Below are positions 18,692 through 27,383 of a DNA stretch of 64,000 bases, in pieces. Position 1 is the stretch's first letter, and each line of letters opens with the position of its first letter. The position numbers and the translations under genes were made by a program. The notes under the pieces were generated by a model. It was not told where the DNA came from. It saw only the letters and a list, made by a program, of their open reading frames with translations, and did not search any database. This DNA comes from DASUGC01 sp035606665 (GTDB lineage Bacteria > Acidobacteriota > Vicinamibacteria > Vicinamibacterales > SCN-69-37): positions 41,345 through 105,344 of the forward strand of contig DATNEY010000038.1 of assembly GCA_035606665.1 (NCBI GenBank), in the 5' to 3' direction.

Positions 18692-19327
18692 ATGCGCGAC
18701 TACTGGATCCCAATGGTGGTGTTCGGCGCATTGACGATGGGCGAAGCCTACGTCGCGCCGGAATGGTTTCCCGCGGCCTACATTGCCAAGGCCGTGATCG
18801 TAACGACAACGTTGTTGGTGTTCCGTTCGCCGCTGTCGGATATCAGCTTCAACCCGCGCGTCGTTTTGCCCTCAATTGTGATCGGCCTCGTGGTGTTCGT
18901 GGTCTGGGTGGGGCTCGACCGGATCATCGACTACCCGCGGCTCGGCAGCCGCACGAGCTTCAATCCCCAGCAATTGCACGGATCTGCATGGTGGCCGTCA
19001 TTCCTGGCTGCCAGACTCTACGGTCTCGTACTCATGGTCCCGGTGATGGAAGAGATCTTCTGGCGCTCCTTCCTCCTGCGCTACCTGACCCGGGTTGATT
19101 TCACGGCGATCCCCGTCGGCACGTTCTCTGCAATGGCACTGTGGGTGATGGTCGCGGCCTCTGCGGCCGCCCATCCGGAATGGCTGGCGGCCGTCGTGGC
19201 AAGCCTGGCCTATGCGTTGTGGCTGAGGCGGAGCCGCAGTCTGTTCGGCGCAATCGTCGCGCACGCGGCGACGAACGCCGCGCTCGGCGGCTACGTGCTC
19301 GCGACCGGCGAGTGGCACTACTGGTAA
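18692..19327 (+). CDS. CAAX prenyl protease-related membrane protein (CPBP family)
   Basis: 211 residues with about six membrane helices. The intramembrane metalloprotease motif is MVPVMEEIFWRSFLLRYL (EExxxR, about residues 116-121), with later HPEW (about 155) and AHAATNAALGG (about 190-200) histidines as metal ligands. Sequence style and length match the CAAX-protease-related proteins often encoded with exosortase systems. No exosortase or PEP-CTERM protein is in this window, so its partner is unknown. Confidence 0.85.
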   Translation: MRDYWIPMVVFGALTMGEAYVAPEWFPAAYIAKAVIVTTTLLVFRSPLSDISFNPRVVLPSIVIGLVVFVVWVGLDRIIDYPRLGSRTSFNPQQLHGSAWWPSFLAARLYGLVLMVPVMEEIFWRSFLLRYLTRVDFTAIPVGTFSAMALWVMVAASAAAHPEWLAAVVASLAYALWLRRSRSLFGAIVAHAATNAALGGYVLATGEWHYW

Positions 19328-19342
19328 AGCGAGGAGATTTCA

Positions 19343-19723
19343 ATGGCAGGTTCAGGCGCACCCGGCAATCGACGGCAGTGCCCCGAGTGCCGCGTCACGC
19401 TGACGCGGTACGAATGGTCGAAGCTGTGGTGGATGTCGTCCGTCATGAGCGGGCGTCTGGTGCAGCCGTGCAGCGAATGCGGCGCGGCGCTGCGGATGTC
19501 CGCGATGGTGCTGCTCTCCACACTGTCCGCGCTCGGCCTCATCGCCGTCGCGGGCATCTACGTGTTCAATCCCATCACGCCGCTGCTCGCGATCGCGCTC
19601 GTGCTGCTCGGTCTGATGTTGTTCTCGATGATGACAACGCGTCTGGAAATGGTGCCGTCAACGCGCCGTGGCGTTCCGGCCGACGTAGCTCCGCCATCCA
19701 GACAGGAAGCGCCCCGAGTCTAG
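19343..19723 (+). CDS. Zinc-ribbon membrane protein
   Basis: 126 residues, with gaggag 6 bp before ATG 19343. Residues 12-49 contain CPEC and CSEC knuckles separated by about 28 residues, forming a complete zinc ribbon. Two transmembrane helices follow (AMVLLSTLSALGLIAVAGIY and LLAIALVLLGLMLFSMM) with a short tail. Likely a cytoplasmic ribbon on a membrane hairpin. 15 bp after the CPBP stop and probably cotranscribed. Confidence 0.75.
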   Translation: MAGSGAPGNRRQCPECRVTLTRYEWSKLWWMSSVMSGRLVQPCSECGAALRMSAMVLLSTLSALGLIAVAGIYVFNPITPLLAIALVLLGLMLFSMMTTRLEMVPSTRRGVPADVAPPSRQEAPRV

Positions 19724-19733
19724 AAATCGGCGC

Positions 19734-19739
19734 TATGCT
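19734..19739 (+). promoter_or_regulatory. Promoter -10 (TATGCT) for a near-leaderless transcript
   Basis: TATGCT is followed by six bases and then the GTG start of the next gene, leaving no room for a ribosome binding site. Confidence 0.4.
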
Positions 19740-19745
19740 GCTCTT

Positions 19746-21836
19746 GTGTCACGAGCAGCCCTCATAGTCCTCTGCACAATACTGCTCCTGGGCCCGGCCG
19801 CCGTCGCTGACGTCGGCCAGGTACCCGGCGGGCAGGCGTCTCAGACCCCGGCACAACCGCCTAAATCAACGGCCCTGATCGTCGGCCGCGTCATCGACGG
19901 ATCGACTGGGCAGCCGATCCCCGAGGCAGTCGTCACGCTGACGCCGCCAGGCGGCCGCGGTGCCCGCGGCGCGATGCCCGGCAGCGGCGCATCCCCGGAA
20001 ATGCAGCAGGCGATGGAAGCCGCGATCGCAGCGGCTGCCGCTGCGGCGGGACGCGGCGGATCCGGTCAAACGCGCGTGATGACGGGCGCCGACGGGCGTT
20101 TTGTTTTTCACAGCCTTCCGCCCGGACAGTTTCAGCTCGCAGCGACACTGACGGGCTATACCTCGAACCTCTCAGTCAGTATTTCGCCCGCGCTCGCCGG
20201 CCTGATGGGCGGCGTCTCCGCGCAGCAATCCTCGACTTCACTGCCGCTCAAGGAAGGCGAGTTCGCGACAGGCGTCACGCTGCGTCTATGGAAGTTCGGC
20301 GTGATCACCGGCACCGTCCTCGACGACGCAGGCGAGCCGGCGATCGGCCTCATGGTGCAGGTCGCGCGCAAGGTGATGACGGCGGGCCGCGTGCGGTACG
20401 TGCCGGCGTGGACGGCGCGCACGGACGATCGCGGTGCGTACCGGATCTCATCGATCGTTCCCGGCGACTACCTCGTGGTCGTGCCGCAGGCGCAAGTCTC
20501 GATGCCGACGGCAATCATGAGCGGCATCATCGACGCCGTGACCGGTGGCGGCGGACCAAATCCGACGGCGGGTCTCGCGCTCATGGATCTGATGAGCTCG
20601 GGCGTGATGCCGACGGATGCAATGTCGAGCGGCGTACGCATCGGCGATTTCATGGTGGCGTCGAGCGGATCCGTGCCGCTGGTCGGACCCGGCGGCCGGC
20701 TGATGGCGTATCAGACGACGTTTTATCCGGGCGCAGCGGCGCCGTCGCAGGCGTCGCCCGTGACCCTCAAGTCAGGCGAGGAGCGCACCGACGTCAACTT
20801 CCAGCTGCGGCTGATTCCGACGGCACGCGTGAGTGGCACCGCCATCGGGCCCGAGGGCCCAATCGCCAACCTGGGCGTCCGTCTGGTCGTTCCCGGTGAC
20901 GGCGTCGTGAGCGAGTCCGAGTTCGATGTCGCGACGGCGATCACGAAGGCCGACGGAACGTTTTCATTCTTCGGCGTGCCGCCCGGCCAGTTTCTGCTCA
21001 AAGCCCAGAAGCAACCTCGTCCCGAGATTCCGGCCTCGGCGCTTGCCGGCAACCCGGCGGCGATGTCGATGTTCGGCGGCGGCGTACCGGCCGGATCGAA
21101 AATCACGATGTTCGCCTCCACGCCAATCAGCGTGGCGAGCGCGGACATCGATGCCCTGACGCTGTCGCTCACGCCCGGATACAAAGTGAGCGGCCGTGTT
21201 GAGTTCGAAAGCGCGACCGGGCGGCCTGCACCAGTAGCCGCGCAGATACAGAGCGTGGCAGTCGGGCTCCTGCCCGTGGATGGCCGGATGCCGAACCTCA
21301 TGGCGATGGCGACGCCGGATCGCGCGAACCAGCAGGGCGAGTTCCAGACGAAGGGCTACGAGAGCGGCAAGTACTTCCTGCAGCTCAACCCGGTCGGCAT
21401 GTGGCAGGTGAAATCCGCGATGATCGGCGGCCGCGACATTCTCGATGCGCCGCTCGAAATCCGCGATGCCGACGCCTCGAGTGTCGTCGTGACCTACACC
21501 GACAAACTGGGGCAGATCACCGGCACCGTGAGGGCGCCCGGTGAAACCGATCTCTCCGAGACCGCGATCGTGATGCTTCCGGCGGACTATCGCACGTGGA
21601 TCAACAACGGGATGAATCCGCGGCGGTCACGCACCGTACGGGCGACGAGACCCGGCGCGTTCACAATTGCCGCTGTTCCCGCGGGCGACTATCTTCTCGT
21701 CGCGCTCGATCGATCGGCGCCGGCCGACCTGCAGGATCCGGCGAACGTCGAAGCGCTGGCCCGCATCGGGACGAGAGTGACCGTTGCGGCGGACCCGGTC
21801 ACCGCGAATCTCGACAAGACGAAAGTGGGGCGGTGA
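19746..21836 (+). CDS. Secreted protein with repeated carboxypeptidase-regulatory-like domains
   Basis: 696 residues from GTG 19746 with a signal peptide (residues 1-22). At least four CarboxypepD_reg (transthyretin-fold) modules can be seen by their openings: LIVGRVIDGSTGQPIPEAVV, ITGTVLDDAGEPAIGLMVQV, VSGTAIGPEGPIANLGVRL and ITGTVRAPGETDLSETAIV. Each continues with a TDDRGAYRI or GTFSFFGVPPGQF turn and strand. Gly/Ala/Met-rich linkers separate them. Extracellular or periplasmic. No protease domain, so a scaffold or carbohydrate-contacting role is likely. Followed by a paralogue in a TGATG overlap. Confidence 0.85.
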   Translation: MSRAALIVLCTILLLGPAAVADVGQVPGGQASQTPAQPPKSTALIVGRVIDGSTGQPIPEAVVTLTPPGGRGARGAMPGSGASPEMQQAMEAAIAAAAAAAGRGGSGQTRVMTGADGRFVFHSLPPGQFQLAATLTGYTSNLSVSISPALAGLMGGVSAQQSSTSLPLKEGEFATGVTLRLWKFGVITGTVLDDAGEPAIGLMVQVARKVMTAGRVRYVPAWTARTDDRGAYRISSIVPGDYLVVVPQAQVSMPTAIMSGIIDAVTGGGGPNPTAGLALMDLMSSGVMPTDAMSSGVRIGDFMVASSGSVPLVGPGGRLMAYQTTFYPGAAAPSQASPVTLKSGEERTDVNFQLRLIPTARVSGTAIGPEGPIANLGVRLVVPGDGVVSESEFDVATAITKADGTFSFFGVPPGQFLLKAQKQPRPEIPASALAGNPAAMSMFGGGVPAGSKITMFASTPISVASADIDALTLSLTPGYKVSGRVEFESATGRPAPVAAQIQSVAVGLLPVDGRMPNLMAMATPDRANQQGEFQTKGYESGKYFLQLNPVGMWQVKSAMIGGRDILDAPLEIRDADASSVVVTYTDKLGQITGTVRAPGETDLSETAIVMLPADYRTWINNGMNPRRSRTVRATRPGAFTIAAVPAGDYLLVALDRSAPADLQDPANVEALARIGTRVTVAADPVTANLDKTKVGR

Positions 21837-23824
21837 TGGCGAGGGGCACCGCGAGATTCTTCAAAGCCCTGGTCGTCGCCAGCCTTTTCTGTGGCGTGTC
21901 GACCGCCTCCGTGCTCTCTGTGTCCCAGCAGGGCACGGCGCGAGACACACGCGCGACCGCAACTCAACCGAAGGGCACATCCGAGCTGACCGTCGTCGTT
22001 TCCACCGATGAACAGAACAGCCGGCCGCTCCGCCGCGTCAGCGTCTCGATTCAGGCAGGTGAACTGGATATTCCCAACATCGGCGTCACCGATGACGATG
22101 GCCGCGTGGTGTTCAGGAATCTCGCTCCCGGCAACTATCTTCTGACGGCCTCGCGCGCCGGCTACGTGCGCACGTTCTACGGTTCGAAGCTTCCGGGCCG
22201 GGGACCGGGCATCGCGGTGGCCGTGCTCGACGGGCAGAAGGCAGTGAGCGTCGGGATTCGGATGCTACGCGGAAGTGTTCTCACCGGCACGGTGCGTACA
22301 TCAAGCGGCCGCCCGGCTCAGAACCAGCAGGTGCAAGCCGTCATGGTGAAGTCCGGCGGCGGCGATCGCCGCGCCGTGAATATCGAGGGCGGGCTCGGCG
22401 GCGCTTCGACGGACGATCGCGGTGTCTTTCGAATCTTCGGCCTCGCGCCCGGCGACTACATCGTCAATGTGCCGACGACCGTGTTCGGATCCGAGGAACT
22501 GCGTCCGGTGACGACTGGCGAGCTCAGCTGGGCGGATTCGGTGGTGGCGGGCGGGGCGACTGCCGCGCCTCCTTCAGGAGTGCCGCCGGCTCCAGCGGGC
22601 GCACCATCTCTCGCGTACGCGCCGGTCTACTTCCCTGGGACGACTGTCGTCAGCGACGCTGCCGTGATCACGCTCGGACCGAACGAAGAGCGGGCAGGAG
22701 TCGACTTCACGCTGCAGATGGTGCCGACCGCACAGATCTCCGGTCGCGTTCTTGACGCCGAGGGCAGACCGCAGACCGGCGTTCCTGTCTCGCTGCGGCC
22801 GCTTCGCACGGACGGCCTTGACCTGTTTTCCTCAATCTTCAATGCCTCCGCGCGCACCGGCGCCGATGGAACGTTCACACTGCGCGGCGTGAAGCCCGGC
22901 GCGTACACGATGTCCGCGCGCGCGACGCCGCGCACGGGAAATGAAACTCCGGCGCCGCCGGCAGGCGGCGCCGCGAACCCTGCAGCCATGATGCAGGCGG
23001 AGATGGCGGCGATGATGGGTGGCGGACAGGGCACGCACTGGGCGCAGGAAGAGATTTCCGTTCAGGGCCGCGATCTTTCCGATTTCATCCTCACGCTTCG
23101 TCCCGGCATGACCGTGAGCGGCAAGGTTGTCTACGAGGCAACAACGAAGACGCCGCCGACCGACTACACGCGGGCTGGGCTGATGTTGATGCCGGCGCCG
23201 ACCGGGACGAGTGTCAACGATGTGATCGGCAGCATGATCGGTGGCGGCGGTGCCACGATGCCACTGAAGATTGAGGCGGACGGTCGATTCACCGTCAGCG
23301 GCGTTCCTCCCGGTCGCTATCGCATCAACATGCCGCTCGCCCTGGCTACGCTGGCCGGCGCGCCCTCGATTGCAGCCTTTAGCGGCGGGTGGACGCTGAA
23401 GGGCGTCATGTTCAACGGCCGCGACATCGCGGATTCACCGATCGACATGAAAGCCGGCGTCGATGCCGCCAACGTCGTGGTCACATTCACCGATCAGCCG
23501 GCCGAACTTTCGGGCACGGTGATGGACGGCGCGGGTCGCGCGACCGCGGATTTCCCGATCATCGTCTTCTCAACCGATCGTTCCTACTGGAGCATCGGGT
23601 CCCGCCGTGTGCAGACCGCGCGGCCGTCGAGCGACGGCAAGTACCGCATCGTCGGTTTGCCAGCGGGCGAGTACTTCGTCTGCGCGGTGACGGCCGTCGA
23701 TCGAGCCGAGGTCTATGACCCGGCGTTCCTGAGCCAGCTCACGGGCGTCGCATTCAAGATCACCATCAAGGATGGCGAAAAGCGGGTGCAGGACCTGAAG
23801 CTCGGTGGAGGATTGCAGCACTAG
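21836..23824 (+). CDS. Second secreted carboxypeptidase-regulatory-domain protein
   Basis: 662 residues; the ATG at 21836 overlaps the stop of the previous gene (TGATG), so translation is probably coupled. Signal peptide at residues 10-30. Modules begin at RPLRRVSVSIQAGELDIPNI, LTGTVRTSSGRPAQNQQVQA, ISGRVLDAEGRPQTGVPVSL and LSGTVMDGAGRATADFPIIV, with Pro/Ala/Gly linkers (about residues 235-260 and 370-395). It shares the FNGRDIADSPIDMKAG pattern with GGRDILDAPLEIRD of its neighbour, so the two arose by tandem duplication. No enzymatic domain. Confidence 0.85.
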   Translation: MARGTARFFKALVVASLFCGVSTASVLSVSQQGTARDTRATATQPKGTSELTVVVSTDEQNSRPLRRVSVSIQAGELDIPNIGVTDDDGRVVFRNLAPGNYLLTASRAGYVRTFYGSKLPGRGPGIAVAVLDGQKAVSVGIRMLRGSVLTGTVRTSSGRPAQNQQVQAVMVKSGGGDRRAVNIEGGLGGASTDDRGVFRIFGLAPGDYIVNVPTTVFGSEELRPVTTGELSWADSVVAGGATAAPPSGVPPAPAGAPSLAYAPVYFPGTTVVSDAAVITLGPNEERAGVDFTLQMVPTAQISGRVLDAEGRPQTGVPVSLRPLRTDGLDLFSSIFNASARTGADGTFTLRGVKPGAYTMSARATPRTGNETPAPPAGGAANPAAMMQAEMAAMMGGGQGTHWAQEEISVQGRDLSDFILTLRPGMTVSGKVVYEATTKTPPTDYTRAGLMLMPAPTGTSVNDVIGSMIGGGGATMPLKIEADGRFTVSGVPPGRYRINMPLALATLAGAPSIAAFSGGWTLKGVMFNGRDIADSPIDMKAGVDAANVVVTFTDQPAELSGTVMDGAGRATADFPIIVFSTDRSYWSIGSRRVQTARPSSDGKYRIVGLPAGEYFVCAVTAVDRAEVYDPAFLSQLTGVAFKITIKDGEKRVQDLKLGGGLQH

Positions 23825-23845
23825 GAATTCGCACCCGGCGAAGTC

Positions 23846-25330
23846 ATGAAGACTACTCCGACCCTGCAACTGGTTGCTGCACTGGTCGCCGTACTGGCCG
23901 GAACCACCGGCGTCATCGGCGTTCAACAGGCACCCCCGGTGCAAGGCGCCGAGCCTGATATTCCTGTCCTCGCGCGATTCGATCGGAACGGTGACAAGCG
24001 TCTCGACTACGCAGAACGTACGGCAGCTCGCGAATATCTCTCAGCGCATCCGGAGCTCCGACGTCCGGTGAGAGTAGGGGCACGAAGCACGCGAGCAGGC
24101 ACGCCTGGCGCGAAGTTGTCGCAGAAGGACGTGAAGACGTATCCGGCGACGGTCCCTTTGTACGATGCCGGAACCCTTCGAACCATTTTTCTTGAATTCG
24201 AGCACGCGGACTGGGAACAGGAACTGGCGGCGTTCTACCACACGGACGTGGAAGTTCACGCCACGCTCGTCGTCGACGGCAAGAGCTATCGCGACGTGGG
24301 CGTAGGTTTTCGCGGCAACAACTCTTTCACCGCCGTGCCAGAGGGCTTGAAACGTCCTCTATCGCTCGCCATTGATTCGGTCCACGACCAGTCGCTGCTC
24401 GGGCACCGTTCGTTGAATCTGCTCAACGCCAACCAGGACCCGACGTTTCTTCGTTCGGTCCTGTTTCTGGACGTGGCGCGCGACTACATTCCCGCGGTCA
24501 AGGCGAATTTCGCGCGTGTCGTCATCAACGGCGAGAGCTGGGGCGTTTACGTCAACCAGCAGACGTTCAGCAGGGAATTCCTGCAGGAGAATTTCAAGAC
24601 CGCCGGTGGCACGCGCTGGAAGTCTCCGAACAACTCGACTGGGGGAGGGTTTTCTTATCTCGACGAAGAAATCGGGTCTTATCGTCGCTGGTACGAGATC
24701 AAGGGCGCTGACAATCCTGCGGCGTGGCGAGCGCTGGTTCGGGCCACCAGGATTCTGAAGGATACGCCGGTCGATCAACTCCAGGCCGCGCTTCCGGCAG
24801 TCATGGATGTCGACGAGGTGCTTCGGTATCTCGCGCTCGATGTGGCCCTCGTCAACAACGACGGCTACTGGCGTGACGGCAGCGACTTCAACCTGTACCT
24901 CAACGAAAAAGGACGATTCCTGGTGACCCTGCACGACGCCAACGAGGGGTTCAGAACCGGTGGCCGTGCCGGCGGCGCTGCGCAGCCTGAGCCGTTGACG
25001 ACGCTCGATGATCCGAACAAGGCGCTTCGACAGAAGCTGCTCGCGGTTCCGGACTGGCGCCGGAAGTACCTCCTATACATCGGTGACATCGCCGAGAAGT
25101 GGTTGGACTGGAACCGTCTGGGACCCCTCGTCGCGAAGTACGAGAGGCTGATTGGCGACGACGTGGCCAGGGACACGCGGAAGCTCGACGCAACCGAAGC
25201 ATTTGCCGCCGGGATTCACGGTCCGGCGGATGGGACGCCGCCCCCGGCATCCACGCTCAGAGGCTTTGCCGACCAGCGGCGAGCGGCGCTCCTGTCCCAT
25301 CCCGACATCGTCAAGGCCAGGCAGAAGTAA
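23846..25330 (+). CDS. Secreted CotH-family protein with EF-hand-like loop
   Basis: 494 residues. A signal peptide is followed by one EF-hand-type calcium loop (RFDRNGDKRLDYAERT, about residues 44-59), then the CotH kinase-fold domain: VGFRGNNSFTAVPEGLKRPL, SLNLLNANQDPTFLRSVLFL, WGVYVNQQTFSREFLQENFK and the late FNLYLNEKGRFLVTLHDANE. CotH proteins have an atypical kinase fold and in spore formers phosphorylate coat proteins. In non-sporulating Acidobacteriota the target is unknown. It may work with the two preceding secreted proteins (gap 21 bp). Confidence 0.85.
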   Translation: MKTTPTLQLVAALVAVLAGTTGVIGVQQAPPVQGAEPDIPVLARFDRNGDKRLDYAERTAAREYLSAHPELRRPVRVGARSTRAGTPGAKLSQKDVKTYPATVPLYDAGTLRTIFLEFEHADWEQELAAFYHTDVEVHATLVVDGKSYRDVGVGFRGNNSFTAVPEGLKRPLSLAIDSVHDQSLLGHRSLNLLNANQDPTFLRSVLFLDVARDYIPAVKANFARVVINGESWGVYVNQQTFSREFLQENFKTAGGTRWKSPNNSTGGGFSYLDEEIGSYRRWYEIKGADNPAAWRALVRATRILKDTPVDQLQAALPAVMDVDEVLRYLALDVALVNNDGYWRDGSDFNLYLNEKGRFLVTLHDANEGFRTGGRAGGAAQPEPLTTLDDPNKALRQKLLAVPDWRRKYLLYIGDIAEKWLDWNRLGPLVAKYERLIGDDVARDTRKLDATEAFAAGIHGPADGTPPPASTLRGFADQRRAALLSHPDIVKARQK

Positions 25331-25335
25331 ACAAG

Positions 25336-25373
25336 ATATAGCAGTTGCTATATGTACTAGCACTTGCTATAGA
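25336..25373 (+). promoter_or_regulatory. chr operon promoter overlapped by two operator dyads
   Basis: Dyad 1 (25336-25353) is a perfect 8-2-8 palindrome, atatagca-gt-tgctatat. Dyad 2 (25358-25369) repeats its core as tagca-ct-tgcta, with centres 19 bp apart. A -35-like TTGCTA (25345-25350) and -10-like TATAGA (25368-25373) have a 17-bp spacer, both under the dyads. The GTG start of chrB is 7 bp after the -10, so the mRNA should be leaderless. A regulator bound here would block RNA polymerase directly. ChrB itself is the obvious candidate. Confidence 0.75.
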
Positions 25374-25380
25374 TCGCGTC

Positions 25381-26355
25381 GTGCCCGCGCCCCTCGGCTG
25401 GCTCCTGCTGATTCATCAACTGCCCCCGCGCCCGCTCTACCTGCGCGCGCAGGTCAGGCGCCGCCTGGCCCAGGTGGGTGCGTTGCCGCTCAAGAACTCC
25501 GTCTACGTGCTTCCGGACACGGCTGACTGTCTCGAGGACTTCCAATGGATCGCCCAGGAAGCAGCGGCCGGCGGTGGTGAAGCCTCCGTCTGCCGCGCCG
25601 AGTTCGTTGCCGGCTCGGTCGCGACGGAACTGCGATCGGGTTTTCGCGACGCGGCGGCGGGCCGGCTGGCGCCAATCAAGGCCGCGCTCACGAAGCACCT
25701 GACGGAGCTGCGCCGTCGAAAAGCAGGGACATCCGCCGCAGCCGCAACGATCCGCCTCCAGCGGATGGCGGAAGAGGCCATGCGCCTCGATTTCTTTCAA
25801 TCGGACGAGGGGAAGGAAGTGCGGACTCTCATGAGCGCGATCAGAAAACTGCTTCAACCGCCGGCGAAGGCCGGTACGCGTGATTTGTCAGGCCGCGATC
25901 TCAAGGGCCGTGTCTGGGTCACCCGTCGCGATCCGCACATAGACCGGCTTGCAACGGCGTGGTTGATCCGGAGATTCGTCGATCCCGCGGCGAGGTTTCG
26001 TTTCGTCGATGCGGCGGGCGGACCGGTACGTGCCGGCGAGAAATCCTTCGACATGATCGGCGCCGACTTCTCGCACGAGGGCGATCGCTGCTCGTTCGAG
26101 ACGATGCGCGCCCGGCTCAATCTCAAAGAGCCCGCGCTGGGCCACCTCGCTGAGATTGTTCACGACCTCGATCTCAAAGACAGCAAGTTCGGCCGCCCGG
26201 ACGCCGCCGGAGTGCAGCGTCTGGTCGACGGTCTGTCTGCCGCCCACGCGGATTCAAACGCGCGCGTGACCGCGGCCCTGCCGATCTTCGACACGCTGTT
26301 TGCTTCCTTCGGCGGCGGGTTGCCAGGAGCCGCGTCGTCCCGCAAGGCCCGGTGA
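25381..26355 (+). CDS. chrB: Chromate resistance regulator/sensor ChrB
   Basis: 324 residues from GTG 25381, chosen over an in-frame TTG at 25345 because the latter lies in the operator. The N-terminal half (WLLLIHQLPPRPLYLRAQVR, VYVLPDTADCLEDFQWIAQE) is ChrB_N. From about residue 180 the ChrB_C domain follows (RVWVTRRDPHIDRLATAWLI, DFSHEGDRCSFETMRARL). ChrB proteins sense chromate and control chrA; the C-terminal Cys/His/Glu cluster (HEGDRCSFE) is a likely ligand site. Stop and next start overlap. Confidence 0.9.
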   Translation: MPAPLGWLLLIHQLPPRPLYLRAQVRRRLAQVGALPLKNSVYVLPDTADCLEDFQWIAQEAAAGGGEASVCRAEFVAGSVATELRSGFRDAAAGRLAPIKAALTKHLTELRRRKAGTSAAAATIRLQRMAEEAMRLDFFQSDEGKEVRTLMSAIRKLLQPPAKAGTRDLSGRDLKGRVWVTRRDPHIDRLATAWLIRRFVDPAARFRFVDAAGGPVRAGEKSFDMIGADFSHEGDRCSFETMRARLNLKEPALGHLAEIVHDLDLKDSKFGRPDAAGVQRLVDGLSAAHADSNARVTAALPIFDTLFASFGGGLPGAASSRKAR

Positions 26356-27383
26356 TGGACGACGAGACCATTGTCCTCGGCGCGCGTGATGTTGCGCGAT
26401 TCCTGCCGATTCGCGAGTGCATCGACGCGACTGCGGGAACGCTCCGTGCCCACGAAGCGGGAAAGAGTCGAGGGCCAGCCTCGAGCGGCTTTGCGCTCCC
26501 CGGCGGGAGCTTCCACGCAAAGCTGGCAGCAATTGAAGACAACGGGCGGGTCTTCGTGGCGGTGAAGGCCAACGTGAACCTGCCGGGCAATCCGCTGCGG
26601 CATGGCCGTCCAACGATTCAGGGAGCGCTCATCCTGCTGGATGGTGACAACGGCCGGCCGTTGGCAATCATGGATGCGATCACGCTGACCAGCCTTCGCA
26701 CAGCGGCGGTCGCCGCGCTTGCCGCGGAACATCTCGCGTTGCCCGATTCACGGACCGTCACCATCGTCGGCTGCGGTGAGCAGGGCCAGGCGCAATTGCG
26801 CGCGATGGCTGCCGTGCGGCCGCTCCGCGCTGGATTCGCCGTCGACCTGGATTCAGCCAAGGCTGCGGCATTCGCCGGCCGCATGTCCGGTGAACTGGGA
26901 TGGCGCGTCCAGGCGTCGATCGACCTGTCGGCCGCCGTTGCGGCAAGTGACATCTGCGTCACATGCACGACGTCAGCGTCGCCACTACTCTTCGCCGAGC
27001 ATCTTCATCCAGGATTGTTCGTGGCTGCCGTGGGCGCCGACAATCCAGCCAAGCAGGAAGTCGATTACGGCGCGCTTGTATTGAGCAGGGTCGTGGTCGA
27101 TTCACTCGCTGCCTGCGCGGCCGGAGGCGATCTTCATCACGCCATCAAAGCCAACGTGATGACCGAGAAGGACGTCCACGGTGAACTGTCGGCGATCGTT
27201 GCCGGGCGACGGTCGGGTAGAACCGGCATCGACGAGGTGTTCATATTCGATTCGACGGGGACGGCCCTTCAGGACGTAGCCGCCGCTGTCCTCGTCTATC
27301 AGCGTGCGACTGACGCCGCTGCGGGTGTGCGTGTGCTCCTGGACGATCGGCACGCTGCGGTCGCGGAGATTCGGGCTCAATGA
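26355..27383 (+). CDS. Ornithine cyclodeaminase / mu-crystallin family dehydrogenase
   Basis: 342 residues from ATG 26355, overlapping the chrB stop (GTGATGG). N-terminal substrate part with GSFHAKLAAIEDNGRVFVAV, then a Rossmann domain with VTIVGCGEQGQAQLRAMAAV (GxGxxG, about residue 140). Typical late family elements are FVAAVGADNPAKQEVD and FDSTGTALQDVAAAVLVYQR. It binds NAD(P)H and acts on amino or imino acids. Its place between chrB and chrA in a tightly overlapped operon is unusual; a reductive or metabolite-repair role under chromate stress is only inference. Confidence 0.87.
   Translation: MDDETIVLGARDVARFLPIRECIDATAGTLRAHEAGKSRGPASSGFALPGGSFHAKLAAIEDNGRVFVAVKANVNLPGNPLRHGRPTIQGALILLDGDNGRPLAIMDAITLTSLRTAAVAALAAEHLALPDSRTVTIVGCGEQGQAQLRAMAAVRPLRAGFAVDLDSAKAAAFAGRMSGELGWRVQASIDLSAAVAASDICVTCTTSASPLLFAEHLHPGLFVAAVGADNPAKQEVDYGALVLSRVVVDSLAACAAGGDLHHAIKANVMTEKDVHGELSAIVAGRRSGRTGIDEVFIFDSTGTALQDVAAAVLVYQRATDAAAGVRVLLDDRHAAVAEIRAQ

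Noticed and set aside
18699..19767. Alternative long frames overlapping the CPBP and zinc-ribbon genes
   Set aside because: The chosen genes have clear motifs (EExxxR, CxxC pairs) and a ribosome binding site; the other frames are Arg/Ala-rich shadows.
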